A stretch of 64,000 nucleotides of DNA, taken from positions 359,737-423,736 of the forward strand of contig CAKKRE010000016.1 of assembly GCA_919902505.1 (NCBI GenBank), given 5' to 3'. A program made the position numbers and the translations under genes. The stretch comes from Nitrospiraceae bacterium (GTDB taxonomy: Bacteria > Nitrospirota > Nitrospiria > Nitrospirales > Nitrospiraceae). The notes under the pieces were generated by a model. That model was not told the origin of the DNA. It did no database searches and saw only the letters and a program-made list of their open reading frames with translations. Below, piece by piece: positions 47,131 to 56,254 of this stretch. Each line of letters opens with the position of its first letter. The stretch's first letter is position 1.

Positions 47131-48453
47131 ATGGCACACGTCATTCCCTTTCACGGTACACTCTATAATCCTGCGACCGTCGGCGACGTCCGCCAGGTGG
47201 TGGCACCCCCGTACGATATTATCGACGCGACGTTGCAGAAGACCTTGCACGATCGCCACCCCAACAACGTCATCCGCCTGGAACTGGGCTACGAAAAGCC
47301 GGGCGATACCACCGGCGACAACAAGTACCTCCGCGCCGCGGGCGCCCTCAAGGAATGGCTCAAGTCCGGCGCCTTGCGCCGGGACGACAAGCCGGCCATC
47401 TACTACCACACCATCGAATACCAGCCGCCCTATTCAGCCCCCGGCACCCCGACGAAGGTCTTCAAAGGTTTTCTCTCAACCGTGGAGTTGGAAGAGTTCG
47501 GGTCCGGCAAGATCTACCCGCACGAGAATACACGCGCCGCAGCCAAAACCGACCGGCTCAATCTGCTCGAAGCCTGCCGCGCAAACTTCAGTGCGATCAT
47601 TTCGCTCTATTCCGATCCGCAGAACGACGTGCTCGCGTTGATCGAGCGGTCCATCGCCTCCGACAAACCACGCATCGACTTTCAGGACGATGTGGGGTTC
47701 CGCCAGCGGCTGTGGAGCGTGACCGATCCCGCTGTGCTCGCCAAGGTCGTCGAGATCATGCACACCAAACAGCTCTTCATCGCCGACGGCCATCATCGCT
47801 ATGAAACGGCGCTCAACTATCGCCGTGCCCGACGCCAGCAGGCCGGCGCCCCCTCGGGCCCCCAACTGTACGACAATGTCCTGATGCTGTTCGCCAGCCT
47901 TGAGGACAAGGGCCTGACCGTTCTGCCGACGCACCGTGTGCTCACGACGGGCGTCCCGGCCCCGAAAGATCTATTGCGCATGCTCGATCCTGTATTCGAA
48001 GTGACGACGCTGCCTTTTCAGGCGAGCAATGAGGCACAGGTGCGTGGACAATTTATCGAAACCCTGCGCAGCCGCGGACAGTCCGTGCCGATATTCGGGC
48101 TGGCACTGAAAAACGATCCGCAGTACTACCTGCTGACCCTGCGAGCCGCACATCGCCCGGCGGCGTCCGCCTCACCGCGCGATCGGCTCGACGTGTCCCT
48201 GCTGCAACAGCATGTGGTTGCCACGCTCTGCCCGACGCAGCAGGAGCAGGAATCGATGCTGTATTCGAAAGACGATCACGAAGCTCTGAATTGGGTGCGC
48301 CAGGGAACCGGCACCGCCGCACTCCTGCTGAACCCGACCAAGGTCGCCGAAGTGAAGGCCGTGGCCTCGGCGGGCGAACGGATGCCGCACAAATCGACTT
48401 ACTTCTTCCCCAAGCCGCTCACCGGTTTGGTCATGAATGTGATGGAAGGCTAA
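47131..48453 (+). CDS. DUF1015-family protein
   Basis: 440 residues from ATG at 47131, preceded by AAAAGGACAGGA. The N-terminus IPFHGTLYNPATVGDVRQVVAPPYDII is diagnostic for DUF1015, as are FKGFLSTVELEEFGSGKIYPHE, TRAAAKTDRLNLL and IADGHHRYETALNYR, the last a conserved His-rich motif likely at the active centre. The protein is cytoplasmic and common in anaerobes and deep-branching bacteria. Some members sit beside amino-acid and one-carbon genes; no function is proven to my knowledge. It is followed by the NtrC-type regulator 46 bp later. Confidence 0.88.
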   Translation: MAHVIPFHGTLYNPATVGDVRQVVAPPYDIIDATLQKTLHDRHPNNVIRLELGYEKPGDTTGDNKYLRAAGALKEWLKSGALRRDDKPAIYYHTIEYQPPYSAPGTPTKVFKGFLSTVELEEFGSGKIYPHENTRAAAKTDRLNLLEACRANFSAIISLYSDPQNDVLALIERSIASDKPRIDFQDDVGFRQRLWSVTDPAVLAKVVEIMHTKQLFIADGHHRYETALNYRRARRQQAGAPSGPQLYDNVLMLFASLEDKGLTVLPTHRVLTTGVPAPKDLLRMLDPVFEVTTLPFQASNEAQVRGQFIETLRSRGQSVPIFGLALKNDPQYYLLTLRAAHRPAASASPRDRLDVSLLQQHVVATLCPTQQEQESMLYSKDDHEALNWVRQGTGTAALLLNPTKVAEVKAVASAGERMPHKSTYFFPKPLTGLVMNVMEG

Positions 48454-48499
48454 CTGCGAAGAGCGAATGGCTGATCGCCGCTAGCACGTCGCGACACCG

Positions 48500-49876
48500 A
48501 TGAAGGCCAAAGTTCTCATAGTCGACGACGACCAGGACATCGTCACGATGTTGCAGGATCGTCTCGACGCGGGCGGCTATAAAACGCTGACGGCCTCCGA
48601 CGGCCTGCGTGGCATCGAGCTCATCGAGCACGAATCCCCGAACCTGGTTCTCCTGGATCTCTACCTGCCCCGTCTCAAGGGCATGGACGTGCTCAAGCGC
48701 ATGGCCCAAAACAAGCAGTCCGAAGACATCCCCGTCATTGTCATGACCGCCGCCGGTACCATTCCCGACGCCGTGGAAGCCATGCGCCATGGGGCCTACG
48801 ACTTCCTGACGAAGCCGCTCGAAAAAGACCATCTCTTAATCGTCATTCAAAAGGCGCTGGAGCGGGACTCCCTGAAGCGGCAGGTGGCCGCCCTCCAATC
48901 GGACGTGCAGAACCGGTATGCCACCATCGTCGGCGACAGCCAGAAGATCAAGACCATCATCGAATCCGCGCGTCGCGCCGCCAACTCGGACGCCAGCATT
49001 CTCCTCCTCGGGGAAAGCGGCACCGGCAAGGAACTCTTCGCCCGCTCCATCCACCAATGGAGTCCGCGCCAGAGCATGCCCATGGTCGTCATCAATTGCG
49101 TGGCGCTCACGGAGACGCTGCTCGAGAACGAACTGTTCGGCCACGAGCGCGGCGCCTTCACCGGCGCCGACCGGCTTCAAAAGGGCAAGCTCGAAATGGC
49201 CGAGGGGGGCACAGTGTTTCTCGACGAGATCGGAGACATGCCGTTGCCGCTCCAGGCTAAGCTCCTGCGCGTGCTGCAAGACAAGGAATTTCAACGGGTC
49301 GGCGGCACACGCTCGGTCTCCGTCAACGTTCGCTTCGTCGCAGCGACCAACAAGGATCTCAAGCAGGCCGTAAAGGCGGGGCAGTTCCGGGAAGATCTCT
49401 TTTTCCGGCTCAACGTCGTCAGCTTTACGCTCCCGCCGTTACGGGAACGGAGCGAAGACATCGCGCAGCTGGCCGAATTCTTTCTCAGGCGCCACGCCTA
49501 TGAAGCCAAACGCCCCGGCGTCTCGTTGAGCCAGGCGGCCCGCGCCGCGCTGACCCACTATCCCTGGCCCGGCAACATCCGAGAGATCGATAACGTCCTC
49601 TCACGCGCCGTGGTGCTCAGTCCCAGCGACGTCATCGAACCTGAATTTCTGGCCCTGTCCCCCGACGACGCAGCCGGGAAAGGAAGCTCGGAACACGGGC
49701 TTCCCTACCTGAACCTCACGTACCATGAGTCCATGGAAGCGCACAGTGCCTACATTATTGAGCGGGCATTGGAAAAAGCGGCGGGGAATCAGACGAAAGC
49801 GGCGGAGTTTCTCGACCTGCAGCGAACCTATCTTGCGCGACTGATCAAGCAACGGAAACCCAACGCCGTCGAGTAA
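48500..49876 (+). CDS. Sigma54-dependent response regulator (NtrC family)
   Basis: 458 residues. Receiver domain 1-120 with the acidic pocket at Asp10/Asp11, phospho-acceptor Asp53, and Thr83/Lys105. AAA+ domain about 145-375 has Walker A GESGTGKE, the sigma54-contacting GAFTGA loop, Walker [12 protein letters not shown] and R-finger region. A Fis-type helix-turn-helix is at the C-terminus ([25 protein letters not shown]). It activates sigma54 promoters when phosphorylated. No cognate histidine kinase is adjacent, so it is an orphan regulator within this window. Confidence 0.94.
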   Translation: MKAKVLIVDDDQDIVTMLQDRLDAGGYKTLTASDGLRGIELIEHESPNLVLLDLYLPRLKGMDVLKRMAQNKQSEDIPVIVMTAAGTIPDAVEAMRHGAYDFLTKPLEKDHLLIVIQKALERDSLKRQVAALQSDVQNRYATIVGDSQKIKTIIESARRAANSDASILLLGESGTGKELFARSIHQWSPRQSMPMVVINCVALTETLLENELFGHERGAFTGADRLQKGKLEMAEGGTVFLDEIGDMPLPLQAKLLRVLQDKEFQRVGGTRSVSVNVRFVAATNKDLKQAVKAGQFREDLFFRLNVVSFTLPPLRERSEDIAQLAEFFLRRHAYEAKRPGVSLSQAARAALTHYPWPGNIREIDNVLSRAVVLSPSDVIEPEFLALSPDDAAGKGSSEHGLPYLNLTYHESMEAHSAYIIERALEKAAGNQTKAAEFLDLQRTYLARLIKQRKPNAVE

Positions 49877-49886
49877 GCGGGCCGAA

Positions 49887-50002
49887 GGCTGAAAAAGCCC
49901 GCCGGCTTCGTTCTCGCGTCGCTCCGAAGCTCAACGTACCGCAAGGGTACGCCTCGCCTCCTCGCATCGCTGCGGCCTCGCTGGACGGACTTTTTGAGCC
50001 TC
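49887..50002. repeat. Dispersed palindromic repeat with GTAC core (inverted copy)
   Basis: GGCTGAAAAAGCCCGCC at the left and GGACTTTTTGAGCCTCC at the right are imperfect inverted arms. The core CAACGTACCGCAAGGGTACGCC (about 49932-49953) is the reverse complement of the cores in the other copies. It directly follows the response-regulator gene and may act as its terminator. Confidence 0.7.
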
Positions 50003-50133
50003 CGGCTACACAGAAGAATCGGTCTTTCGTCTCTCATCGGAAAATAAAGCCGATAGCTGCGCAACCTGGATCCTAACGTACAGCTCCTCTCCTGCCGCCG
50101 CAAGCCACATACTCTCGGTCCCAACGAAATACC

Positions 50134-50161
50134 TTTCACGTTTTACTTTTTACGTTTCACG
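50134..50161 (-). repeat. CGTGAAA heptamer repeat at the 3' end of the murU-like gene
   Basis: Read on the minus strand, four 7-bp units: CGTGAAA, CGTAAAA, AGTAAAA, CGTGAAA. The first units encode the basic tail of the gene and the last run past its stop. Confidence 0.75.
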
Positions 50162-50916
50162 GGCGTCCCGCTATGCGAACTACCGGGGGTTCTGGCGGCG
50201 AGACTGAGCAACCCCGCCGCCACATCCCGTTCTACTTGCGCATACCTCTCAGGTGTGCCGACATCGCTCCAATAACCGGTGAAGTCGTACCCAAGAATCC
50301 GCTCGCCCTCCTGAATGCCACGCACATAAGCATCGATGATCGAAGATTCCTTCCCCACCGGCACATCACGCAACAAACGCGGATGCAGAATATGGATGCC
50401 GGCAAACATGCGGCCGGTCGTCGGTATCGTCTCCGTACGACCGCGCCCGGTGATCCGAACCACCTCACCCCGGTCCGTTACCTCGACCAGCCCCCACCGT
50501 GCGGCTTCGGGGTCCTGCCGCAACACCAGGGTCGCCGCAGCCTGTTGCGCCACATGAAACGCGATCAATGCGCCGAGATCCAGTTCGAACAACGTGTCGC
50601 CATTGAGAATCAACACGGGCTCGCCGTGGAAATGTGGCTCCGCCTGCTTGATTCCGCCACCGGTGCCGAGAATCACGGGCTCATGCGAATAGATGATCCG
50701 CATCCCGAACGCTGAGCCGTCGCCCAGCGCCTGCGGAATCATCGCGCCCAGGTGATGCAGATTGACCACCACCTCACGAATGCCATGACGCTTCAGCAGG
50801 AGCAGATTCCAGACGATCATCGGCGTGCCGGCCACCGGGAGGAGCGGCTTCGGCGTCACGTCGGTGAGGGGCCTCAACCTGGTTCCAAGGCCCGCGGCGA
50901 GAATCATGGCTTTCAT
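50143..50916 (-). CDS. murU: Nucleotidyltransferase, MurU-like (MurNAc-1-phosphate uridylyltransferase)
   Basis: 257 residues from ATG at 50916. The N-terminus MILAAGLGTRLRPLTDVTPKPLLPVAG is the sugar-nucleotidyltransferase signature, with LGTGGGIKQA and LILNGDTLFELDL (catalytic Asp) following. The paired kinase gene upstream is AmgK-like; in Pseudomonas AmgK and MurU turn recycled MurNAc into UDP-MurNAc, bypassing fosfomycin-sensitive de novo synthesis. By family alone it could also be a mannose- or glucose-1-phosphate enzyme; the pairing argues for MurU. Its last residues are encoded by heptamer repeats. Confidence 0.82.
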   Translation of the reverse strand: MKAMILAAGLGTRLRPLTDVTPKPLLPVAGTPMIVWNLLLLKRHGIREVVVNLHHLGAMIPQALGDGSAFGMRIIYSHEPVILGTGGGIKQAEPHFHGEPVLILNGDTLFELDLGALIAFHVAQQAAATLVLRQDPEAARWGLVEVTDRGEVVRITGRGRTETIPTTGRMFAGIHILHPRLLRDVPVGKESSIIDAYVRGIQEGERILGYDFTGYWSDVGTPERYAQVERDVAAGLLSLAARTPGSSHSGTPVKRKK

Positions 50917-50926
50917 GCCGGCCAAA

Positions 50927-50954
50927 CGTGAAGCGTGAAACGTGAAACGTGAAA
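50927..50954 (+). repeat. CGTGAAA heptamer repeat between amgK-like and murU-like genes
   Basis: Four consecutive 7-bp units: CGTGAAG, CGTGAAA, CGTGAAA, CGTGAAA. It lies directly upstream of the murU-like start codon on the opposite reading of the strand. Confidence 0.8.
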
Positions 50955-51016
50955 CGCCGCTATACGGGATCGTTCTCTAACAGCCCGTTTCACTTGCCAC
51001 CTTTTATCTTTCACGT

Positions 51017-52117
51017 CTATTGCAGATCAACTACGTAGGGCGCTAAGTGTTGACGCAATGTGGCCAACTCGGGGTATTGGGACAAATTCCGCTTCACGTA
51101 GCCGAGAACACGAGGGATGTCGGCGAGAAATTTCGGGTTGTGTTTGACCCGGTCGATGTAGACAAAACGGCCGGCGGCCTTGAGGTTGCGTTGGATACTG
51201 GTGAAGTCGAACAGGCGACGAAACGCCGCCCGATCCGCCCAGCCCTGTCCGTGTGCGGCAAGACCATCGAGGAAATGGTCGACCAGCCCGTCCACCACCG
51301 CATCATCCAGCTCGATGTAGGCATCTTTCAACAACGAGGCCAGATCGTAGGTAGCGGGACCCATGAGGGCATCCTGAAAATCGATGATACCGAGGCGGGC
51401 TCCATCGACCATGAGATTGCGCGAGTGGTAATCGCGATGGACGAACACCTGCGGCTGCCCGGCCAGCAATTCGGCGATACGCTGAAACGCCGCGCGCACG
51501 GCCGCGTCATCGGCCGGTTTCAGAGGCTGCCCCAAACGCGCGGTGATCCCGTATTCGAGGAAGTGGTCGAACTCCCACATCAACAACGGCACATCGAATC
51601 GCCGGTGAAAGGCGATACAGCCGGGCGCGGGCGGATGCGTCCCCTTCACTTGAAGCAGCACCAATTGATCGATCGCCTGACGATAGAACGCAACCAAGCG
51701 GTCGCGATCCGCCTCACGGCAGGCTTCTGCCAGCGTCAGATCCCCGAAATCCTCCAGGTACAAAAGGCCGGCTTCCCGATCATAATAGTGCAACTGCGGG
51801 ACGGTGACACCGGTACGCTGCAGATGCGTGAGCACGTTGGTAAAGGGCAGTTCCGCAATCTGAGCGGACGCGCCGCTGACGGCTTCTTCAGACTTTTTGA
51901 AACCTTCCGGATCGGCCAACTGCATGAGGATCAATGCCGAAGGCGTCCCCTTCAAAACGATCCGGAAGTATCGGCGATTCGATGCGTCACCGGCGAGCGG
52001 GGTCAACCCCGCCACCTCGCCGCGAAACGGCAGCTTGTTTGAGACGGTTTGGGCGATACGTACAGGATCCGGCGGTGCGAGCGGCGCCGCAGGAGCGGCA
52101 GGATTTGTCGTTGTCAT
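51017..52117 (-). CDS. amgK: Aminoglycoside-phosphotransferase-fold kinase, AmgK-like
   Basis: 366 residues. The kinase motifs are FVHRDYHSRNLMV (catalytic loop) and IIDFQDALMGPATYDLASLLKD (metal site), as in the anomeric MurNAc/GlcNAc kinase AmgK. The N-terminal GDASNRRYFRI is the nucleotide-binding loop. It would phosphorylate MurNAc at the anomeric position in the cytoplasm. The murU-like gene follows 100 bp downstream. A Pro/Ala-rich stretch precedes the domain (residues 5-18). Confidence 0.85.
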   Translation of the reverse strand: MTTTNPAAPAAPLAPPDPVRIAQTVSNKLPFRGEVAGLTPLAGDASNRRYFRIVLKGTPSALILMQLADPEGFKKSEEAVSGASAQIAELPFTNVLTHLQRTGVTVPQLHYYDREAGLLYLEDFGDLTLAEACREADRDRLVAFYRQAIDQLVLLQVKGTHPPAPGCIAFHRRFDVPLLMWEFDHFLEYGITARLGQPLKPADDAAVRAAFQRIAELLAGQPQVFVHRDYHSRNLMVDGARLGIIDFQDALMGPATYDLASLLKDAYIELDDAVVDGLVDHFLDGLAAHGQGWADRAAFRRLFDFTSIQRNLKAAGRFVYIDRVKHNPKFLADIPRVLGYVKRNLSQYPELATLRQHLAPYVVDLQ

Positions 52118-52194
52118 ACGATCGGCATTATAGCCAAACCTTGCTGAACTGCCAGCAGAAAGTCACCTGCTGCATGCCCCTCAGCCACGGCCGG

Positions 52195-52224
52195 TTGTCA
52201 GCCTCGACCACGGGCCGGTATCCT
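52195..52224 (+). promoter_or_regulatory. Predicted promoter of the aldo/keto reductase gene
   Basis: TTGTCA (52195-52200) and TATCCT (52219-52224) are 18 bp apart. The -10 ends 25 bp before the ATG. Confidence 0.5.
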
Positions 52225-52249
52225 GTCCTCTCACACGAAGGAGACGCAC

Positions 52250-53221
52250 ATGCAATACGTTCATCTCGGCCGTTCAGGAGTACGCGTCAGCCGCCTCTGT
52301 CTCGGCACCATGAACTTCGGGCCGCAGACCTCCGAAACCGACAGCTTTGCGATCATGGACCAGGCGCTCGAACGGGGCATCAACTTTTTCGACAGTGCCA
52401 ACGTCTATGGCTGGAAAGTCGGCGAAGGGGTGACGGAGCAGATTGTCGGCCGTTGGCTTGCCCAGGGCGACGGGCGACGAGAGAAAATTGTACTGGCCAC
52501 GAAGGTCTATGGACGCATGGGCGACTGGCCCAACCAGTCGCGCCTGTCTGCCTTGCATATCAAACGCGCGTGCGAAGACAGTCTCCGGCGTCTGCAGACA
52601 GACCATCTCGATCTCTACCAGATGCATCATATCGATCGCGAATGCCCCTGGGAGGAACTCTGGCAGGCGATGGAACAACTCTGCCGCGAAGGAAAGGTGC
52701 TGTACGTCGGCAGCAGCAACTTCGCGGGGTGGCATATCGCGCAGGCCCAAGAGCTGGCGAAGTCGCGCCACTTTCTCGGGCTGATCTCCGAACAAAGTCT
52801 CTACAATCTTCTCGAACGAACCGTCGAACTGGAGGTCATCCCGGCCTGTCAGGCCTATGGGATCGGCATCATTCCCTGGAGTCCCCTGGCGCGAGGTCTG
52901 CTGGGAGGAGCGCTGGGCACGCACACAACCGGGCGGCGTGCAGACGAAGACGTCCGGAAAGACATCGAGACCCATCGCGCAACGCTAGACGCCTATGAGC
53001 AGTTCTGCAAGACAGTGCATGCCACGCCGGCCGCCGTCGCCCTCGCCTGGCTTCTTCATCAACCGGCTGTGACCGCCCCCATCATCGGTCCACGCACCAT
53101 GGAACAGCTGACATCCGCGCTCGCGGCGCTGGAGTTGACACTGACTCCGGACAGCCTCAAGACATTGGACACGATCTTTCCCGGCCCCGGCGGCGCGGCG
53201 CCTGAAGCCTACGCCTGGTAG
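52250..53221 (+). CDS. Aldo/keto reductase
   Basis: 323 residues, GAAGGAG 9 bp upstream of the ATG. The TIM-barrel family tetrad is visible: Asp and Tyr in FFDSANVYGW, Lys in LATKVYGRMG, and His in YQMHHID. VGSSNFAGWHIAQA and the C-terminal PAAVALAWLLHQPAVTAPIIGPRTMEQL close the NADPH site. Members reduce aldehydes and ketones; this subgroup (YghZ/Kvbeta-like) often handles methylglyoxal and similar compounds. Substrate not determined. Single-gene unit with its own promoter. Confidence 0.94.
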   Translation: MQYVHLGRSGVRVSRLCLGTMNFGPQTSETDSFAIMDQALERGINFFDSANVYGWKVGEGVTEQIVGRWLAQGDGRREKIVLATKVYGRMGDWPNQSRLSALHIKRACEDSLRRLQTDHLDLYQMHHIDRECPWEELWQAMEQLCREGKVLYVGSSNFAGWHIAQAQELAKSRHFLGLISEQSLYNLLERTVELEVIPACQAYGIGIIPWSPLARGLLGGALGTHTTGRRADEDVRKDIETHRATLDAYEQFCKTVHATPAAVALAWLLHQPAVTAPIIGPRTMEQLTSALAALELTLTPDSLKTLDTIFPGPGGAAPEAYAW

Positions 53222-53346
53222 ACGCTGGAAACGCACGGCAGGCTCAGGCGACCATCTGAATCGTCATCACCCGCGGAAAAGAGCGAGGATCGGAGAACCG
53301 CTGCGGCAAAAACCGTGGGGACAGGACCGGGCGAGACGCGTAGAGG

Positions 53347-53790
53347 CTACAGGGGTGACGGAACAGCGCGCCGATCCATGAGACGCCAGGTCCAGGCCCC
53401 GAGCATGGCACCCACGGAATCGGCCACCAGGTCCAAGGGATCTCCCTGACGAAGCGGCACGAACAATTGATGGATCTCATCGCTCAGGCCGTAGAGCGCA
53501 CAACCGGCCACCGCCACGATGACGGCATGTCGGGCCACCCAGGCACCCGCTCCATGCCGACAGGCCCGATAGGCTAAGGCCCCCAAAACCCCGTATTCGC
53601 AGAGATGCAAGATCTTGTCGGAGATCTTTTCCACTAACGACGAAACGGATTCCGGCGGATTCGATACCGACGACCCGAAGAAGATGAGTCCGGCATACAC
53701 ACAGACCGGCCCCCAATACCGAACGACCGAGAGAGGCGACAGGAGCGGCTCTGTACGTATATCGGTCGACACTATCTGATTCGATTGCAT
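53347..53790 (-). CDS. VanZ-family membrane protein
   Basis: 147 residues from ATG at 53790, with GGGGAG upstream; an in-frame GTG at 53817 is less likely. Four hydrophobic segments: about 24-42 (WGPVCVYAGLIFFGSS), 60-80, 90-108 and 120-140. The DKILHLCEYGVLGALAYRA, GLSDEIHQLFVPLRQGDPLDLVADSVGA signature is typical of VanZ-like proteins. In enterococci VanZ raises teicoplanin tolerance; in most bacteria the role is unknown. No glycopeptide-resistance genes adjoin it. Confidence 0.87.
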   Translation of the reverse strand: MQSNQIVSTDIRTEPLLSPLSVVRYWGPVCVYAGLIFFGSSVSNPPESVSSLVEKISDKILHLCEYGVLGALAYRACRHGAGAWVARHAVIVAVAGCALYGLSDEIHQLFVPLRQGDPLDLVADSVGAMLGAWTWRLMDRRAVPSPL

Positions 53791-53891
53791 TCTGCCTGGC
53801 TCCCCGTTTCGCACCACGGCCGGTCCGACACCGCATGATCGCTCTCGCTCAGACGGAAGGGATGGACAGCATCCTCAATCCCGCCCTTTCA

Positions 53892-53920
53892 TTGCAACAC
53901 TCCTACCCCTATGACATACT
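53892..53920 (+). promoter_or_regulatory. Predicted promoter of the GH57 gene
   Basis: TTGCAA (53892-53897) and CATACT (53915-53920) are 17 bp apart, ending 27 bp before the ATG at 53948. Confidence 0.4.
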
Positions 53921-53947
53921 GCCCTGGAGTCTGCAAGAAACTTCCCG

Positions 53948-56152
53948 ATGAAAACCATTCAACTCTGTTTCCTCTGGCATATGCACCAGCCGTATTACAC
54001 GGACCCGCTCACGGGGTCCGCGAGTATGCCCTGGGTGCGTTTACACGCCACCAAGGCCTACTTCGACATGGCCTTCCTGTTGGAGCGATTTCCCGAGGCT
54101 CGCTCGACCTTTAACTTTACTCCGTCGCTGCTGCTGCAACTGGAAGAGTTCTCCACCGGCCGCGTCCGTGACCTGTTTCTCGAATATGCGCAGCGCCCGG
54201 CGGCCGACCTGACTCCGACTGAAAAGGCTTTCCTGATCCGCCATTTCTTCTCCGCCAACTGGGCCACTATGGTGCGGCCATTCCCCCGCTATCAGGAACT
54301 GCTGGTGAAGCGCGGCGTCGACGTCCAGGGGCAAGACCTCGATCGTCTGGCCAAACAGTTTTCGACGCAGGAATTTCTGGACCTCCAAGTCTGGCACAAT
54401 CTCGCCTGGTTCGGATACGGCAGTCTGCAGCGCTTTCCACGTCTGGCGGAGTTGCGCGCGAAGAATCGGGGATTTACGGAAGAGGACAAGCAGGAAGTGC
54501 TGGCGCTGCAACAGACCGCAATCCGACAGATTGTCCCGATGTATCAGGCGCTCCAGGAGCGTGGACAGATCGAATTGACCACCACGCCGTTTTTCCACCC
54601 GATTCTTCCGCTCGTGATCGACTCGGAATTCACTCGCCGCGCCAGGCCGGACCTGCCGCTGCCCGCTCGATTCCATGCTCCGGCCGATGCCGAAGCCCAG
54701 GTGCGGCGGGCAATCGACTACCATACGCACACGTTCGGCCGCGCACCGGCCGGGCTCTGGCCGTCCGAAGGATCGGTCTGTCCTGAGTTGTTGCCCATCC
54801 TGGGCAAAGTCGGGATCCGCTGGCTGGCGACGGACGAAGGGATCCTCTACCGGTCGCTCCAGATGGCCGACCAGGTCTGGAATCGTCATTATCACCTCTA
54901 TCAGCCCTACGCAGTCGGCACCGCGGAGCAACCACTCACTATGGTGTTCCGCGACCGGGATATTTCCGATGCCTTCGGCTTCGTCTATCACAAGACGACC
55001 CCGGAATCGGCCGCCGACGATGTGCTCAGGCGAATCCGCGGCCTCGCGTACGACATTCCCTTGGAGAACGGGCTCCTGGCCGTCATTCTCGACGGCGAGA
55101 ATCCCTGGGAGCATTACCACGACGGCGGTGAACGCTTCCTCTCCCTGCTATTTCGCGCCTTCGAACAGGACGGGCTCCATATCGGCCACGGCATCCGCGT
55201 GCGATTGAACACCGTGAGCCAAGCCTTGGAGTCAGTTCCGCCCCCTCAACGACTCGATCAGTTACACTCCGGCTCCTGGATCAACCAGGATTTTAAAATC
55301 TGGATCGGCCACCAGGAAGACAATCGCGGCTGGGACCTCCTGCAGCATACGCGTGCCCGTCTCGTCGACCTCACGCCCTCGTTGGCGCCGGACAAGGCCC
55401 GCGCAGCCTGGAACGAGCTCTATGCCGCCGAAGGCAGCGACTGGTTCTGGTGGTACGGCGACGACTTCGATACCGACTACAAACAGGAATTCGACCGCCT
55501 GTTCCGCACTCACCTGCGCAACGTCTGGACCTATGCCGGAGTGACCCCGCCCGACATTTTGAATCAGCCCCTGGTGGAAGCTCGCACGCCGCAAGGCCTG
55601 GACCTAGTGCAACTCCCGCTGGCGCTCATCACCCCGACCCTCGACGGCATGGTCTCCAATTTTTTCGAATGGCGCGGAGCCGGCACCATCAATCCGACGC
55701 CCCCGCTGGGAGCCATGTGGAAATCCGAGGGACTCTTCACCTCCATTCTCTTCGGGTTCGACCGCGAACATCTCTACCTCCGCCTGGATCTCGATGAACG
55801 ATCCCAGACACGCCAGGAGCACTGCACCGCAGACTTGCTCATCGGCTCGGGCATCCAGCAATATAAGTTGTCGTTTGCCCTCACGGCCGAAGGCGCCGAC
55901 ACCTTCCTGCTCTCCCGGGCGGACGAGTCCGGCCTCTATCGCGACAGGGGCTCCTACCGCACGATCTGCCGGCGAAAAATTCTGGAGTTGGGCATCCCGT
56001 TCAAAGAACTGGGCATCGAGATCGGCACAGAACTACGGTTGACGCTGACGGTGTCGGAACATGGGATGGAAATCGCGCGGTGTCCTCACCACAGCCCGGC
56101 CACCTTCAGTCGACCGGGGGACGACTTTGAAGCCACGATGTGGCGCGTCTGA
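53948..56152 (+). CDS. Glycoside hydrolase family 57 enzyme (amylase/glucanotransferase type)
   Basis: 734 residues. The N-terminal LCFLWHMHQPYYTD is the first GH57 conserved region (HQP). The nucleophile region is GLWPSEGSVCPE (Glu near residue 273), and VILDGENPWEHY (Asp near 380) supplies the acid/base. The C-terminal third is beta-rich with a NFFEWRGAGTINP segment. GH57 enzymes act on alpha-1,4 or alpha-1,6 glucans in the cytoplasm, as alpha-amylase, branching enzyme or 4-alpha-glucanotransferase. No signal peptide, so it probably works on stored glycogen. The following galT-like gene supports a role in sugar-phosphate or glycogen turnover. Confidence 0.92.
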   Translation: MKTIQLCFLWHMHQPYYTDPLTGSASMPWVRLHATKAYFDMAFLLERFPEARSTFNFTPSLLLQLEEFSTGRVRDLFLEYAQRPAADLTPTEKAFLIRHFFSANWATMVRPFPRYQELLVKRGVDVQGQDLDRLAKQFSTQEFLDLQVWHNLAWFGYGSLQRFPRLAELRAKNRGFTEEDKQEVLALQQTAIRQIVPMYQALQERGQIELTTTPFFHPILPLVIDSEFTRRARPDLPLPARFHAPADAEAQVRRAIDYHTHTFGRAPAGLWPSEGSVCPELLPILGKVGIRWLATDEGILYRSLQMADQVWNRHYHLYQPYAVGTAEQPLTMVFRDRDISDAFGFVYHKTTPESAADDVLRRIRGLAYDIPLENGLLAVILDGENPWEHYHDGGERFLSLLFRAFEQDGLHIGHGIRVRLNTVSQALESVPPPQRLDQLHSGSWINQDFKIWIGHQEDNRGWDLLQHTRARLVDLTPSLAPDKARAAWNELYAAEGSDWFWWYGDDFDTDYKQEFDRLFRTHLRNVWTYAGVTPPDILNQPLVEARTPQGLDLVQLPLALITPTLDGMVSNFFEWRGAGTINPTPPLGAMWKSEGLFTSILFGFDREHLYLRLDLDERSQTRQEHCTADLLIGSGIQQYKLSFALTAEGADTFLLSRADESGLYRDRGSYRTICRRKILELGIPFKELGIEIGTELRLTLTVSEHGMEIARCPHHSPATFSRPGDDFEATMWRV

Positions 56153-56254
56153 ACGGCACTGTTCAAGCCCGGTCTTTCATGAAGTCGTCACCATCCGCCC
56201 CGTCATCGGACATCGAACATTGCGCAGTGCCCATTGGCAATTAGAGGAGTCGAG

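Noticed and set aside
50927..50954. Heptamer repeats considered as a small CRISPR-like array
   Set aside because: Units of 7 bp without spacers and no cas genes nearby.
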